In this document: piece after piece, positions 36,860 through 46,217 of the stretch
Layout: every line of letters starts with the position of its first letter
How positions within the stretch are numbered: the first letter of the stretch is position 1
Source of the DNA: Deltaproteobacteria bacterium
GTDB taxonomy: Bacteria; Myxococcota_A; UBA9160; UBA4427
Assembly: GCA_029261835.1 (NCBI GenBank)
Contig: JAJDAO010000036.1
Span: 109,579-173,578 of the forward strand
Length of the DNA: 64,000 bases
Direction: 5' to 3'
The notes under the pieces: model-generated
What the model saw: only the letters and a program-made list of their open reading frames with translations
The model's database searches: none
Told to the model about the DNA's origin: nothing
Program-made: the position numbers and the translations under genes

Positions 36860-37304
36860 TCGGCTGATCCGGAGCCTCGTCGGCCCATCGGACCGAGCGC
36901 GATCGCTCGCGGCGAACGAGTTCCAAATGCCGTTGAGGGACCGGCCCGCCGTCCCGCTGCCCGAGGAGCTTGGGTACAACCGGCCGTATGGGTGGTTCGC
37001 GGGCCACGAGATGGACGACCCGGTCGGGTCATCGCGGGAGACATAGTGCTCATCGCGCCCGGGCGGTCATCGAGTGGCGGCGGCGGGCGCATGAGACCTT
37101 CCGGCCCGACGGCGTGCTGGACCACCGGCATCGGCACCGGATGTGGTGCAGCGGCCAGCGGCTTCTGTTCCGGATCAGGGGCGAATGCTCGGGTCTGGGC
37201 TCTCACGGGAGCTGGAACGATGAACTGGAGTGAGCCACCAGAGCGGCGCGCCGCGAATCGGTAACACAGCAACACGGCCGCTGAGAGCGGCCACGAGGTG
37301 CTGC
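36860..37304. other. 445-bp region, possible degenerate coding DNA
   Basis: Lies between the radical SAM and SDR genes. Short open stretches continue in different frames: one with ELGYNRPYGWFAGHEMDD (around 36970-37020) and one with AHETFRPDGVLDHRHRH (around 37090-37145). They look more protein-like than random but match nothing I know. They may be a frameshifted remnant. A ribosome-binding site for the SDR gene (GAGGTG) is at the right end. Confidence 0.3.
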
Positions 37305-38228
37305 ATGGAATCTCGTTCCAAGGTTCTGATCACGGGAACGACCGGGTTTACCGGCGGATATGTTCTCCAAGAGTTTCTACACCATCGAGATCAACACGTC
37401 CTTTCGATACTTGTTCGCAGCGAGGAGAAGGCAAGACGAAGAGGCTACGGTTGTCTGCCCGTTCAGATCCAACAGGGGGACATCGCAGACTCCGATGCCC
37501 TATGCCGGAGCCTGGTCGGCGTCTCGACATTGATCGATACAGTGCCGCTCAGTCTCGGCCACACGAGCACTGTCATCGCCGCCTGCAAGAAGCTCGAGAC
37601 CAGGCGTCTGATAGTACTTGGCAATACGGCTATCTTCACGACCCTAGACGACGAGACCAAGTCCACGATCTTGGCTGCGGAAGACTCCATCCGACTGAGC
37701 GGGCTCGACTACACGATCATAAGACCCACAATGATCTTCGGCGCTGAGAATGATCGGAATATGTCTCGGCTGATTGAGTTCATTCGCCGGTTTCCGGCAG
37801 TTCCCATCCTGGGCCCGGGGAGAAACCTCCATCATCCTGTCTACGTCGGCGATGTCGCGCGTGCAGTGCTTCAGGTACTGGCGTCGCCGAACACTGTCAA
37901 CCGAGAATACAACATCGCTGGAAGAGCCCCTCTGACCTTCAATGCGACCATCGATACGATCTCGAGTCTGCTCGGGACGAGAGCCGCCAAGATCCACATT
38001 CCTTACTGGTTCTGCTACGCGGTCTTCGCGCTCGTCGAAAGACTCCCACTGCCCTCGTCAATCCGTCTGGAACAAGTGCAGAGACTGAACCAAGACAAGG
38101 TGTTTTCATATGAACAGGCTGCGAGGGACTTCGGATTTGCGCCGCTCGACTTCGAGACCGCAATCAAATACGAGATCGAAGAATTGACAGGCCGGAGACA
38201 TCCGTCACCGGGCTCAGATTCGAGCTGA
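37305..38228 (+). CDS. Atypical SDR, NAD(P)-binding protein
   Basis: 307 residues. The N-terminal dinucleotide loop is VLITGTTGFTGGYVLQEF. It then has LIVLGNTAIFTT, DYTIIRPTMIFG, HHPVYVGDVARAVLQVL and EYNIAGRAPLTF, the pattern of NmrA-like or atypical extended SDRs in which the YxxxK catalytic pair is missing. It may be a sugar-nucleotide reductase or a non-catalytic binder. ATG 37305 has GAGGTG upstream; a longer frame to 37230 is less likely. Its base composition is visibly lower in GC than the neighbours, suggesting recent acquisition. It converges on the asparagine synthetase gene across 268 bp in which I see no feature. Confidence 0.8.
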   Translation: MESRSKVLITGTTGFTGGYVLQEFLHHRDQHVLSILVRSEEKARRRGYGCLPVQIQQGDIADSDALCRSLVGVSTLIDTVPLSLGHTSTVIAACKKLETRRLIVLGNTAIFTTLDDETKSTILAAEDSIRLSGLDYTIIRPTMIFGAENDRNMSRLIEFIRRFPAVPILGPGRNLHHPVYVGDVARAVLQVLASPNTVNREYNIAGRAPLTFNATIDTISSLLGTRAAKIHIPYWFCYAVFALVERLPLPSSIRLEQVQRLNQDKVFSYEQAARDFGFAPLDFETAIKYEIEELTGRRHPSPGSDSS

Positions 38229-38496
38229 CGGGCACGCTCAACGCGCCCGCTCGAACAGGCGCAGAGCGAGCCCTCCGAGGCACGACCGCCCATCGAATCG
38301 GGCTCGGCAAGATCTCTCGCGTAGGCCGCCGCGGTAGACTTCCTCGTCCGACCGGGAAGCGCCGAGCCGTTTCACACGTTTGCGGCGTGCTCGGCGTCTC
38401 GGAGCGTCGGGCCTGTCGCGTCGCAATCGCACCACAACGCAGGAATCGTACCGCGACCTGTTCCATGCGCTTGTCAGAGGGCTAGGAGTCGGGTTC

Positions 38497-40518
38497 TCAG
38501 ATGGTACTGTTCGGCAATTCGGGTCGGCGGTCGACGAACTGCCTGCACCAAAGCTCGATGCAGACTAGGCTGAACACCAGGTAGCTCGCATCTATGAACC
38601 GCGCCCGGTCTCTGCGTACGAGTCGCTCTACCGCCTTGGGGTCGAATAGACCGCGGGCACGCAAGCTCTTGGGTGAGAGCACTTCGTCGACCAGCGGTCG
38701 CAGACCCTGCTTGATCCAGCGCCGCATTGGGGCGCCGAAGCCGGACTTTGGCCGGTAGATGACCGAGTGCGGCAGGTACGGTTCCATCGCCTTCTTGAAG
38801 ACGGCCTTTGTTTCGCCATCCCGCAGCTTGAATCGGGACGGACAGCGTGCTGCCCAGGCTACTACCTCGCGGTCGATCAGCGGCACGCGCACCTCCACGC
38901 CCGCGGCCATGCTGACTTTGTCAGTGTAGTTGAGGTTATGGTCCGGCAGGAAGTGCCGCGTCTCCAGGCGAAGCATCCGCGAGAGCGGGTCGGCGTCTGA
39001 GGGCAAATCCGCCAGCGTGCGTCGAAGTGGCGTGGTGACATCGGTGTCCGCGAGCCGCGCGCCCAGCTCAGCCGACATTAGATTGCGTCGCACAGCATCA
39101 GAATTCCAGCAGTAGTAGGCCATGAGGCGATGTTCCGCCGTCATATCTGCGTAGGCCAGGATGCGGGCCGCTGCCCGCGGAGCCGGCGCATCCAGGCCAG
39201 CCACGGGCAGGTGGCCATCGAGCAATACCCTCGCCGCAGAGGCAAAGGGCCTGCGCACAAGCCGGGGAACTCGCTCCCAGGCCCCGTCGAGCGCGATCGC
39301 CCTGTGTCGTCGGTATCCCGACAGGATGTCGTCGCCGCCTGCACCCGACATCAGCACCTTGATGCCGTCGCGGCGGGCTTGTCGCGAAATCATCAGCGCG
39401 TTGAGCGGCGCCGGGTCGGCCTGTGGTTCGTCGAGGAAGTAGATCAGCTCCTCGAGGTGGTCGATCAGATCGTCGCCCACCCGCATCACCTGCAGATCTG
39501 TGCCGAGGTGTTGGGCCACCTGCTGGGCGTAGGGCGCGTCGGGCACATGTCCGTCCACACCGCCCCCTTCGGTGAAGTCGATGCAGTAGCAGGGGATGGG
39601 ATCGTCGGGCCGCAGCCGCTTCATCAGGGCGATGATCGCGCTCGAGTCGAGCCCGCCCGATAGGAAGGCACCGATCTGCACATCGCTGAGCAACTGCCGC
39701 TCGACCGCGTCGAGCAGCGTGCGCTCCAGTGAGAGCGCGCTGTCGGCCAGCGTCCCGGGGGCGTCGCCAGTCGGCTGCGGCAGTGTGTAGTGGTTCCACC
39801 GCCGCGCTATGCCGCCGTCCCGGAGGATCATGGCCTCGCCTGGCTCGACCTTGCGCACGCCCGTCAGCGGCGTGCTCGGCGCGGGAGCCCACAGGAAGGA
39901 CATGTACTCGTGGATGGCTACGGGATCGAGTTCGCGGCTCACGGCGTCGCTCTGCAGCAGGGCCTTGAGTTCGGAGGCGAACAAGACGCCCTGTGTGGTC
40001 CGTGCGTAGTAGAGCGGTTTGACGCCGAGGCCGTCGCGGGCGAGCAGAACGTCACCCACGCGCGAGCCCTCGGGCCGACCCCGCTGCCGCCCGTCGTAGA
40101 GCGCGAAGGCAAAGATGCCATTGAGCATGCCGAGCATGTCCGGGCCGTGCTCGGCGTAGAGATGCAGCAGGACCTCCGTGTCCGACGTGGATACGAAGCC
40201 GTGCCCTAGACTCTCGAGTTCGCGCCGCAGCGAGGGAGCGTTATAGATCTCACCGTTGTAGGTGAGCCATAGCCCCTGCGACTCAGTGGCTGGCTGTCCG
40301 CCGCAGGCCGTACAGCGGGTTGGCATGGGCTGGTGCCCGCGTGGCGACAGGTCAACGATCGACAGCCGGCGGTGTGCGAGACCCACCGTGCTGCACAGCG
40401 CCTGTCGCTCCCAGAAGACCGCGCCGCTGTCGTCGGGGCCGCGCCGGCTGATGATGCCGTTCATCGCTTCGAGCAGGGCTCGATCAAAGTCACCACAGAA
40501 GCCGGCTATTCCACACAT
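38497..40518 (-). CDS. asnB: Asparagine synthetase B-type amidotransferase (exosortase-locus type)
   Basis: 673 residues. The N-terminal nucleophile Cys2 in MCGIAGFCGDF starts the class II glutaminase domain, with GLAHRRLSIVDLSPRGHQP and LTYNGEIYN. The synthetase domain has the PP-loop QIGAFLSGGLDSSAI and GAGGDDILSGYRRH. The known reaction is glutamine-dependent amidation of an acyl-adenylate (aspartate to asparagine). Homologues embedded in exosortase-linked polysaccharide loci are thought to amidate a uronic acid or other carboxyl of the glycan. Full length, no missing catalytic residues seen. Confidence 0.92.
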   Translation of the reverse strand: MCGIAGFCGDFDRALLEAMNGIISRRGPDDSGAVFWERQALCSTVGLAHRRLSIVDLSPRGHQPMPTRCTACGGQPATESQGLWLTYNGEIYNAPSLRRELESLGHGFVSTSDTEVLLHLYAEHGPDMLGMLNGIFAFALYDGRQRGRPEGSRVGDVLLARDGLGVKPLYYARTTQGVLFASELKALLQSDAVSRELDPVAIHEYMSFLWAPAPSTPLTGVRKVEPGEAMILRDGGIARRWNHYTLPQPTGDAPGTLADSALSLERTLLDAVERQLLSDVQIGAFLSGGLDSSAIIALMKRLRPDDPIPCYCIDFTEGGGVDGHVPDAPYAQQVAQHLGTDLQVMRVGDDLIDHLEELIYFLDEPQADPAPLNALMISRQARRDGIKVLMSGAGGDDILSGYRRHRAIALDGAWERVPRLVRRPFASAARVLLDGHLPVAGLDAPAPRAAARILAYADMTAEHRLMAYYCWNSDAVRRNLMSAELGARLADTDVTTPLRRTLADLPSDADPLSRMLRLETRHFLPDHNLNYTDKVSMAAGVEVRVPLIDREVVAWAARCPSRFKLRDGETKAVFKKAMEPYLPHSVIYRPKSGFGAPMRRWIKQGLRPLVDEVLSPKSLRARGLFDPKAVERLVRRDRARFIDASYLVFSLVCIELWCRQFVDRRPELPNSTI

Positions 40519-40921
40519 GAATCGCTACTCGCCCAATCGACAGACAGGAACTCTAACTCACGCTCCGCGATCCCCCCCCAATTATACCGGCTGCCGATCG
40601 ACGCGTGTTCGAGCGGGGAAGGGCCAGCCGTCCGGCAACGGAATCGCCGCTCGATGACCGGCTGCGTTGGGTCCGCTGGTGCGCGGGCCAACCCTCAGCG
40701 CTCCGAGCCGTTTGCCAGTGCAGATCCTCGAAGTGCTCGCGACGACGAATTTCGAAGAGGTTCAGTGTCCGGAAGTCGGGAGCCAGTCCCCCCGCGAGAC
40801 AGCAGAAGTGCGGGTTCCAGCGAATACGGTGGGCGATCCCGCGACCGCTGTACGAACTTTCGATAGCCCCGAACAGCGACGGCTCCCATGCTTGGCGGAT
40901 GACCGGTCTGGGCTCGGACTC
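40519..40921. other. 403-bp region without a recognised gene
   Basis: Upstream of asnB (minus) and downstream of the stop of the polytopic membrane protein (also minus). It should contain the asnB promoter. I see no good promoter pair, no -24/-12 site, and no coding pattern. Confidence 0.5.
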
Positions 40922-42205
40922 CTAGGCGAAGCGCGAGAAGACGACGACGCCGCCGAGAACGATCAGGGCGCCATAGACCACTATGCTGAGACGCAAGTTG
41001 CGGCCCCGATAGAGTCCGGCCGCTCCCAACACCATCATCACTGGAAAGACGACTTCACGGTACCGCTCTACTCCAACGTGAGTCGCTCCGATCAGGACGA
41101 GGAAGACGCCCGGAAAGATCAGGAGGGGAATGCGCTTCTGCCACCCTGCCTCGGACAGAACCATCCACGCGCCGCGGATGACTTGCGGTAGGAAGGCCAG
41201 ATTCAGCAGGTTCTCCCACGACAGAATGATGCTGGGGAGATTTCCGTTCACATGAGGTGGGTATGGCAGGATCACGACGAGAATAGTCGCCAGTGGCAGC
41301 TTGTAGATCTCGTAGATCGAGGTCATGCGCACGAAACGCACCAGTCCACCCACCTGCGCGTGGCCAGCGGAGTCCAGGATCTTTCCTCGAATTCGCTCGG
41401 TGCTTGCGACGACACTGACCGACACGTCGTCTGCGAGAAGGAATTCGACGGTGACCATGGCGAGAATCGTCGGGATGGCGAGCGCCAACGACCGCACGAG
41501 CGATTGGGTCGCCGTCACGTAGCACAGGAAGAGGACGCCCATGAAGGGCAGCACGAAGCCACTGCGGAAGAAGATCATCGCGACAAGGCCGCTGACAGCT
41601 AGAGCTGCCGAGACTGACGAGTTCTTCTCAGAGCGGATCAGGCGGGCTGTGTGGAAGAAGATGAAGGTTGCCAGCAGTGTCACAATCGGTTCTTTGCGAT
41701 GGTTTATCACGATCGTGGTCGAGTAGGGCAGGAAGGCGACGAGATAGCAGGCCCAGCGAGCGATCCTCTCCTCCTCGAAGAAGAGGCGCGCGATGCGATA
41801 GATATAGAGCAGCATAAAGGTGCTGAAGACGCAGTTCAGAATCCGGACGACGAGGGTATTGGGCCCGGCAATCCAGTAGACGATGCCGGTAAAGATCGGG
41901 TAGCCCGGATCGACAGCTCTCCAGGCGCGCGAGGAGTAGTCGATGCCGTAGCGGAGTTCGCGGGCGATCTCTATGCCGTCGAGGTGGTAGCTGTAGGAAT
42001 CGATGTAGGCGAATCCATCGAGTCCACCTTTGACGAGAACGATGTAGTAGATCGGTACCAGGACCGCCTTGAGAGAGAAGGCTATCAGCGCAAGCGGCAA
42101 CAGGAATCGGCGCTCTTCCGGACTGCGCACCGCCATGAAGAGAACCAAGCAGAAGAATCCGAATACGGCGGCTACAAGGGGTGTGACTGCGTCGGGTTGC
42201 GACAC
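40922..42205 (-). CDS. Polytopic membrane protein, GT-C/polymerase-like
   Basis: 427 residues with about 11 predicted membrane segments. An early loop holds AYIDSYSYHLDG and DPGYPIFTGIVYWIAGPN, which resembles the first extracytoplasmic loop of GT-C glycosyltransferases and some O-unit polymerases. It lies at the end of a minus-strand group after two GT4 genes. The likely role is a membrane step of polysaccharide assembly (polymerase or lipid-linked sugar transferase); the sequence does not decide. Start is GTG 42205. Confidence 0.6.
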   Translation of the reverse strand: MSQPDAVTPLVAAVFGFFCLVLFMAVRSPEERRFLLPLALIAFSLKAVLVPIYYIVLVKGGLDGFAYIDSYSYHLDGIEIARELRYGIDYSSRAWRAVDPGYPIFTGIVYWIAGPNTLVVRILNCVFSTFMLLYIYRIARLFFEEERIARWACYLVAFLPYSTTIVINHRKEPIVTLLATFIFFHTARLIRSEKNSSVSAALAVSGLVAMIFFRSGFVLPFMGVLFLCYVTATQSLVRSLALAIPTILAMVTVEFLLADDVSVSVVASTERIRGKILDSAGHAQVGGLVRFVRMTSIYEIYKLPLATILVVILPYPPHVNGNLPSIILSWENLLNLAFLPQVIRGAWMVLSEAGWQKRIPLLIFPGVFLVLIGATHVGVERYREVVFPVMMVLGAAGLYRGRNLRLSIVVYGALIVLGGVVVFSRFA

Positions 42206-42259
42206 TAGCTACTCCCGGTGGAATGAGATTCCATCACGCGCCCGCCCTGGTGGCGGGGC

Positions 42260-43456
42260 TCACGCCTGCCTCTCATCGGCGCGGGGACGGCCTAGCCTGA
42301 TCTGGACCCCCTGCCCAGCCTGGGCGTCGAAGACCTCGTGCATCTTCTCGAGCTGGGCCTCCAGGGAGAAATGCTTCTCGACCACCAGCCGGCCCTGTCG
42401 CTGCAGGGACTCAGCGATCGTGGGTTCGAGTGCGATCCTCTCCAGGGCCTTTGCGAGTCCATCCGCGTCGGAGGGCTCGAAAAGTAGGCCGTTCACCCCG
42501 TCGCTCACGATTTCTGGCACTCCGCCCGCCCGCGTGGCCACGACGGGCACCCCGGCCCGCATGGCCTCCAGCAGTACCAGTCCGAAGGGCTCCGCTCGGG
42601 AGGCGACCACCAGACAATCAAAACGCGGAAGCAAGCTCATCAGGTCGTGGCGAAAACCTCCAAACTCCACTGCCTCCTCCAGCGCCAGCTCCTTGATCAG
42701 CGCGCGGATCTTCGCTTCAAACTCGAGGTCCTTCGACTGACCGTAGAAAACGACGCGCGCGTCGGGGACGCGTTGTCGCAGCCGCTCGAGTGCACGCACA
42801 ACCGTGTCGTGCCCCTTCCATGCGAGGAAGTTGGCAATCTGTACGATCGTGAAGCCCCGCGCGGGCTCCGCTGCCGGATCGTCTCGTACAGCGGCGCTGG
42901 GATCGCGTGAATCGATTCCGTTGTGGATCGTCGTGACGGTCGTGGGCATCACGCCGTAAGAAAGCACCTCCTGCCGGACGGCCTCGGTGATAGCGATCGT
43001 GTGACTGACCCGCGAGATCATCCACGGATACGCCCGGGCCCAAGGCGAGCCCTCGCGGTCCCGGGCCAGGCCATGTTCGTGGAAGACGAGCGGGACCCTT
43101 CTCAGTCGGCATGGCAACAGCGCGAAGTGGAGGGCGAAGATCGAGTTCACGTGCACGACGTCAATACGATCTCGCCGGAGCGTTCGCCACAGCGAATAGG
43201 CCAGCGAGACGATCGCGAAGAGCGTGGTGAGAATGCCGGGAAGACCGAACGAAACGCCGAGCGGAAGTGGCCTGTGAACGTGGATCGGGATGCTGAGGGC
43301 TTGGAACTCAGCCGGTACGCCCAGAGGATCACGTCCGACGAAGACGGAGGGTTCGAGGCGCGCCCGATCGATTCTCCTCAGCACCTCGAGCAGCACGCGC
43401 TCCGCCCCGCCGGCCTTGAAATCCAGGGTATGGTTCACGAAGAGGAGCCGTGTCAC
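42260..43456 (-). CDS. Glycosyltransferase family 4
   Basis: 398 residues, two Rossmann-like domains. N-terminal: LFVNHTLDFKAGGAERVLLE with the glycine-rich loop, and VHVNSIFALHFALLPCRL. C-terminal nucleotide-sugar site: FTIVQIANFLAWKGHDTVV, VEFGGFRHDLMSLLPRFDCL and ASRAEPFGLVLLEAMRAGVP with the EX7E motif. It adds one sugar to a lipid-linked oligosaccharide on the cytoplasmic face. GTG 43456 overlaps the upstream GT4 gene by GTGA, so the two are coupled. The donor sugar cannot be predicted. Confidence 0.93.
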   Translation of the reverse strand: MTRLLFVNHTLDFKAGGAERVLLEVLRRIDRARLEPSVFVGRDPLGVPAEFQALSIPIHVHRPLPLGVSFGLPGILTTLFAIVSLAYSLWRTLRRDRIDVVHVNSIFALHFALLPCRLRRVPLVFHEHGLARDREGSPWARAYPWMISRVSHTIAITEAVRQEVLSYGVMPTTVTTIHNGIDSRDPSAAVRDDPAAEPARGFTIVQIANFLAWKGHDTVVRALERLRQRVPDARVVFYGQSKDLEFEAKIRALIKELALEEAVEFGGFRHDLMSLLPRFDCLVVASRAEPFGLVLLEAMRAGVPVVATRAGGVPEIVSDGVNGLLFEPSDADGLAKALERIALEPTIAESLQRQGRLVVEKHFSLEAQLEKMHEVFDAQAGQGVQIRLGRPRADERQA

Positions 43457-44616
43457 GCCCTCTCCCCGTCGGCTGCGACCTTCAGCTCCGCGACGTAGTG
43501 CGCGGCAGATCTCTGCCAGGAGAAATGGCGGAGTCGCTCGAAACCATTCTCCCGCAGGCGCTGCGCCAGTTCCTCATCGTGGAGGATGCGGTGCAATTGC
43601 TGAGCGATGTCGTTCGGATCGTTGGGATCGCAATAGAGCACAGCGTCCCCGCCGACTTCTGGATGGCAGGTCGCGTTGGAGGCGACTACGGGCAGGCCGT
43701 TTCCCATCGCTTCGAGTAGTGTCAAACCGAACGTCTCGAGCAGGGAGGTCACGAGATAGACCCGGGCACGGGCCATCTTCTCGAGAACCAGCTCCCGGGG
43801 CACGTGCCCGACCATCTCGACACAATCTTCGAGATCAAGGCGACGGATCCTCTGCCGAAGCGAGTCGAAGTACTGCACGTTGGCTGGCGCGCCCACGATC
43901 TCGAGTCGAGGGGGATCGCCGTACCGTGATCGATACTCGGCCATCGCATCGATCATCATCTCGTAGTTCTTGTGGGAGTAGATACTCCCTGCACTGAGGA
44001 TCACGGGCTGTCGTTCGGACAGAGGTTTCGAGTCTTCGGGGCAGCCTCGATCCAGTTCCACGCCGCTGTGGATCACGCAATGTCGCACGTGATCCATGTT
44101 CCACCAATGCGACGCCAAATCGATCGAATTCCTTGTGAGGAAGACGTTCTGGACCGCCGCATGCATGGAGAAGGACTGCACGACTCGCTGGGCGAAGGCC
44201 AGGAGCGTCTCCGAAAAGGGGCGCGGTATACCGGGAGGCGAGAAGACGTTGGAGTTCTGCCAGACGGCGACCTGGGGCGCCCCCGTCCGGAAGGAGACAT
44301 AGCCGCCGAGGACGAGCACGACGTCAATCGAGCGTTCGCGAACGAGCCGTGGCTGCCTCGTCTGCTCCCAGATCCATCGCAGCGCGCGTGGCAGCAAATC
44401 GGGCCGGTGGAGTACCTCGACGTTGCCCGGATAGTCGAAACCCGCGACGTCTTCATGCGTGCAGAGGAGCAGGAAACGATGATCTGGGCACTGGCGCGCG
44501 AGACTCCGGGTAAGCTGTTGAGCTACCGTGTTGCCCCCCCCGAGGACCGCGCTCAGGGCGTTGATCAAGACTCGGAGCGGGCGTTCAGGGGCCTGGCCCA
44601 TACCGTCTGAGAACAT
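43453..44616 (-). CDS. Glycosyltransferase family 4
   Basis: 387 residues. N-terminal VLINALSAVLGGGNTVAQ (encoded across a run of eight C, 44534-44541). C-terminal donor site: VILSAGSIYSHKNYEMMI, VEMVGHVPRELVLEKM and TSLLETFGLTLLEAMGNGLP with the two conserved Glu (EX7E). It is the first gene of the minus-strand pair; ATG 44616 follows GGAAGGA. The two GT4 proteins differ clearly in sequence, so they probably add different sugars. Confidence 0.93.
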   Translation of the reverse strand: MFSDGMGQAPERPLRVLINALSAVLGGGNTVAQQLTRSLARQCPDHRFLLLCTHEDVAGFDYPGNVEVLHRPDLLPRALRWIWEQTRQPRLVRERSIDVVLVLGGYVSFRTGAPQVAVWQNSNVFSPPGIPRPFSETLLAFAQRVVQSFSMHAAVQNVFLTRNSIDLASHWWNMDHVRHCVIHSGVELDRGCPEDSKPLSERQPVILSAGSIYSHKNYEMMIDAMAEYRSRYGDPPRLEIVGAPANVQYFDSLRQRIRRLDLEDCVEMVGHVPRELVLEKMARARVYLVTSLLETFGLTLLEAMGNGLPVVASNATCHPEVGGDAVLYCDPNDPNDIAQQLHRILHDEELAQRLRENGFERLRHFSWQRSAAHYVAELKVAADGERA

Positions 44617-44849
44617 GTTTCCTTCCGGCGGAGCAGCCCGCCCCAGATCCCATTCCTTGCGATCTTCGACGTATCAATGGCGCAACTGAAGCCCGGGATC
44701 AAGGCTCCAGGGAATTCGCCCGATGCGGCGAAAGACCTTGCAGATCGGCGATTTGGCTGAGGCGGTGTATCCTCCCGGGCCGCGACTACGAACCCGAGTG
44801 GCCGAGCTGGGTTCGGACCCGTGACCGCCGCCGCCTTCCGAGGATCCCA

Positions 44850-45965
44850 ATGCGACCGACCCTGACGGTTTTCATCGACGGCCTTCCCTACGACCAGCTC
44901 GAGAACATGCCCTTCGCCAAGACCCTGGCGAGCAGCGCGCGCATGGTGCCGAGCCTCGGGTACAGCGTCAATTGTCAGACGGAGCTTTTCACCGGGCAGA
45001 GTGCCGACGAACTCGGTTTCTGGTGCGAATGGAGCGCGGCACCCGAGACCTCGCCCTTCCGCCCATTTCGCCATCTCTTCAAGCTCTTGGCACCGCTCGA
45101 ATCGATCTATCCCGCCAAGCGCCTCTTCCATCGCTTCGTCGACAAGCTGGCGCCGGTCAGTTACACGAAGAACATCCCGATTCCCTATCTCGCGATGTTC
45201 GACGAGACGGGCTTTTCGGTCTTCGACCCGCGCTTCAAGTCGCCCTCGCTGCTGGACGATCCGAAGCTTACGAAATTCCTGCACCACCAGTTTCCGCCGG
45301 GCCCCGAGCGCGACGCTCAGATTACGCGTGCCGTCCTCGGCTACATCGAAGAGCAGGAGAAACCGGGTTCGATCCTCCTCACGCTGGTCGAGATCGATCA
45401 CTGCTCCCATTGGGAAGGCGTCGGGTCAGGGCCCTACATGACCCAGCTCACCGAGAACGACGCGTATATCCGCGATCTCACCACGGCATATCTCGCCAAG
45501 GAGCCCGACGGCGTCGTGTTCGTCGTTTCGGACCACGGTATGACCAATATCGAGCGGACGATCAAGGTCGATCTGGAGTCCCGGTTCGGACGGCCGTCGA
45601 CTCGCAGCTATATGTACTTCAGCGAGGCGACTCTTTTTCGCGTCTGGATCTACGACGACGCGTTGTTCGAAGAGATTCGAGACTATCTGGATGCCATCGA
45701 CGATCTCGAAGGCCTCGATGACAAGGACCGTCGCGAGCTCAGGCTAACGCGGCGGTCCTTCGGTGATCTCATCTATCATACACCTGTGGGTGTCCAGATC
45801 GTTCCGAGCTTCTGGGGCAACAAGCCGTCGGTCGGCATGCACGGTCATCATCCGCGCTATCCCGGTCAGCACGGCATCTGCCTCAGCTCCGAGGCGGGTC
45901 TCTTCGAGGGGGCCGTGCACGCCAAGGATTTCCATCGAGTCCTCAGATCCTTCTGCGAGGCGTGA
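44850..45965 (+). CDS. Alkaline-phosphatase-superfamily protein (type I phosphodiesterase/pyrophosphatase-like)
   Basis: 371 residues without a signal peptide. Metal-site pattern: Asp10 in VFIDGLPYD, then GYSVNCQTELFTGQSADEL with Ser39 at the position normally held by the nucleophile Thr, LTLVEIDHCSHWEG, VVFVVSDHGM and, near the end, MHGHHPRYPGQHG. This is the metal-ligand layout of the nucleotide pyrophosphatase/phosphodiesterase branch. It may act on a nucleotide-sugar or a phospho-glycan such as phosphoethanolamine or glycerol-phosphate. It diverges from the GT4 pair and precedes an unknown nucleotidyltransferase-like gene. Confidence 0.78.
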   Translation: MRPTLTVFIDGLPYDQLENMPFAKTLASSARMVPSLGYSVNCQTELFTGQSADELGFWCEWSAAPETSPFRPFRHLFKLLAPLESIYPAKRLFHRFVDKLAPVSYTKNIPIPYLAMFDETGFSVFDPRFKSPSLLDDPKLTKFLHHQFPPGPERDAQITRAVLGYIEEQEKPGSILLTLVEIDHCSHWEGVGSGPYMTQLTENDAYIRDLTTAYLAKEPDGVVFVVSDHGMTNIERTIKVDLESRFGRPSTRSYMYFSEATLFRVWIYDDALFEEIRDYLDAIDDLEGLDDKDRRELRLTRRSFGDLIYHTPVGVQIVPSFWGNKPSVGMHGHHPRYPGQHGICLSSEAGLFEGAVHAKDFHRVLRSFCEA

Positions 45966-46217
45966 GAGCGTGAAACGACTTGGGCACACGTTGCCGGTAC
46001 TCGGCTTCACGCGTGCGGTCTTCGCGGCGACGATGCGCTCGTGCACGTCCCTGGCCTCGCCCACGACGCGCAGGCTCTGGCGCTGCGGGTTCGACCGTGG
46101 GCCGCGGCGGGTCCGACGCTCGTGGGCAGAACTGCGAAGAGGTGACCGTACGCAGGCGCGCCGACGCGGAATCAGGTGGTACAACCGCCGGGCTCGCCCC
46201 TGCAAGAGGGGACCTCG

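Noticed and set aside
41900..41915. TAGCCCGGAT in the polytopic membrane gene as another copy of the 68-bp palindrome
   Set aside because: Only about ten bases match and it is within coding sequence with no inverted partner.
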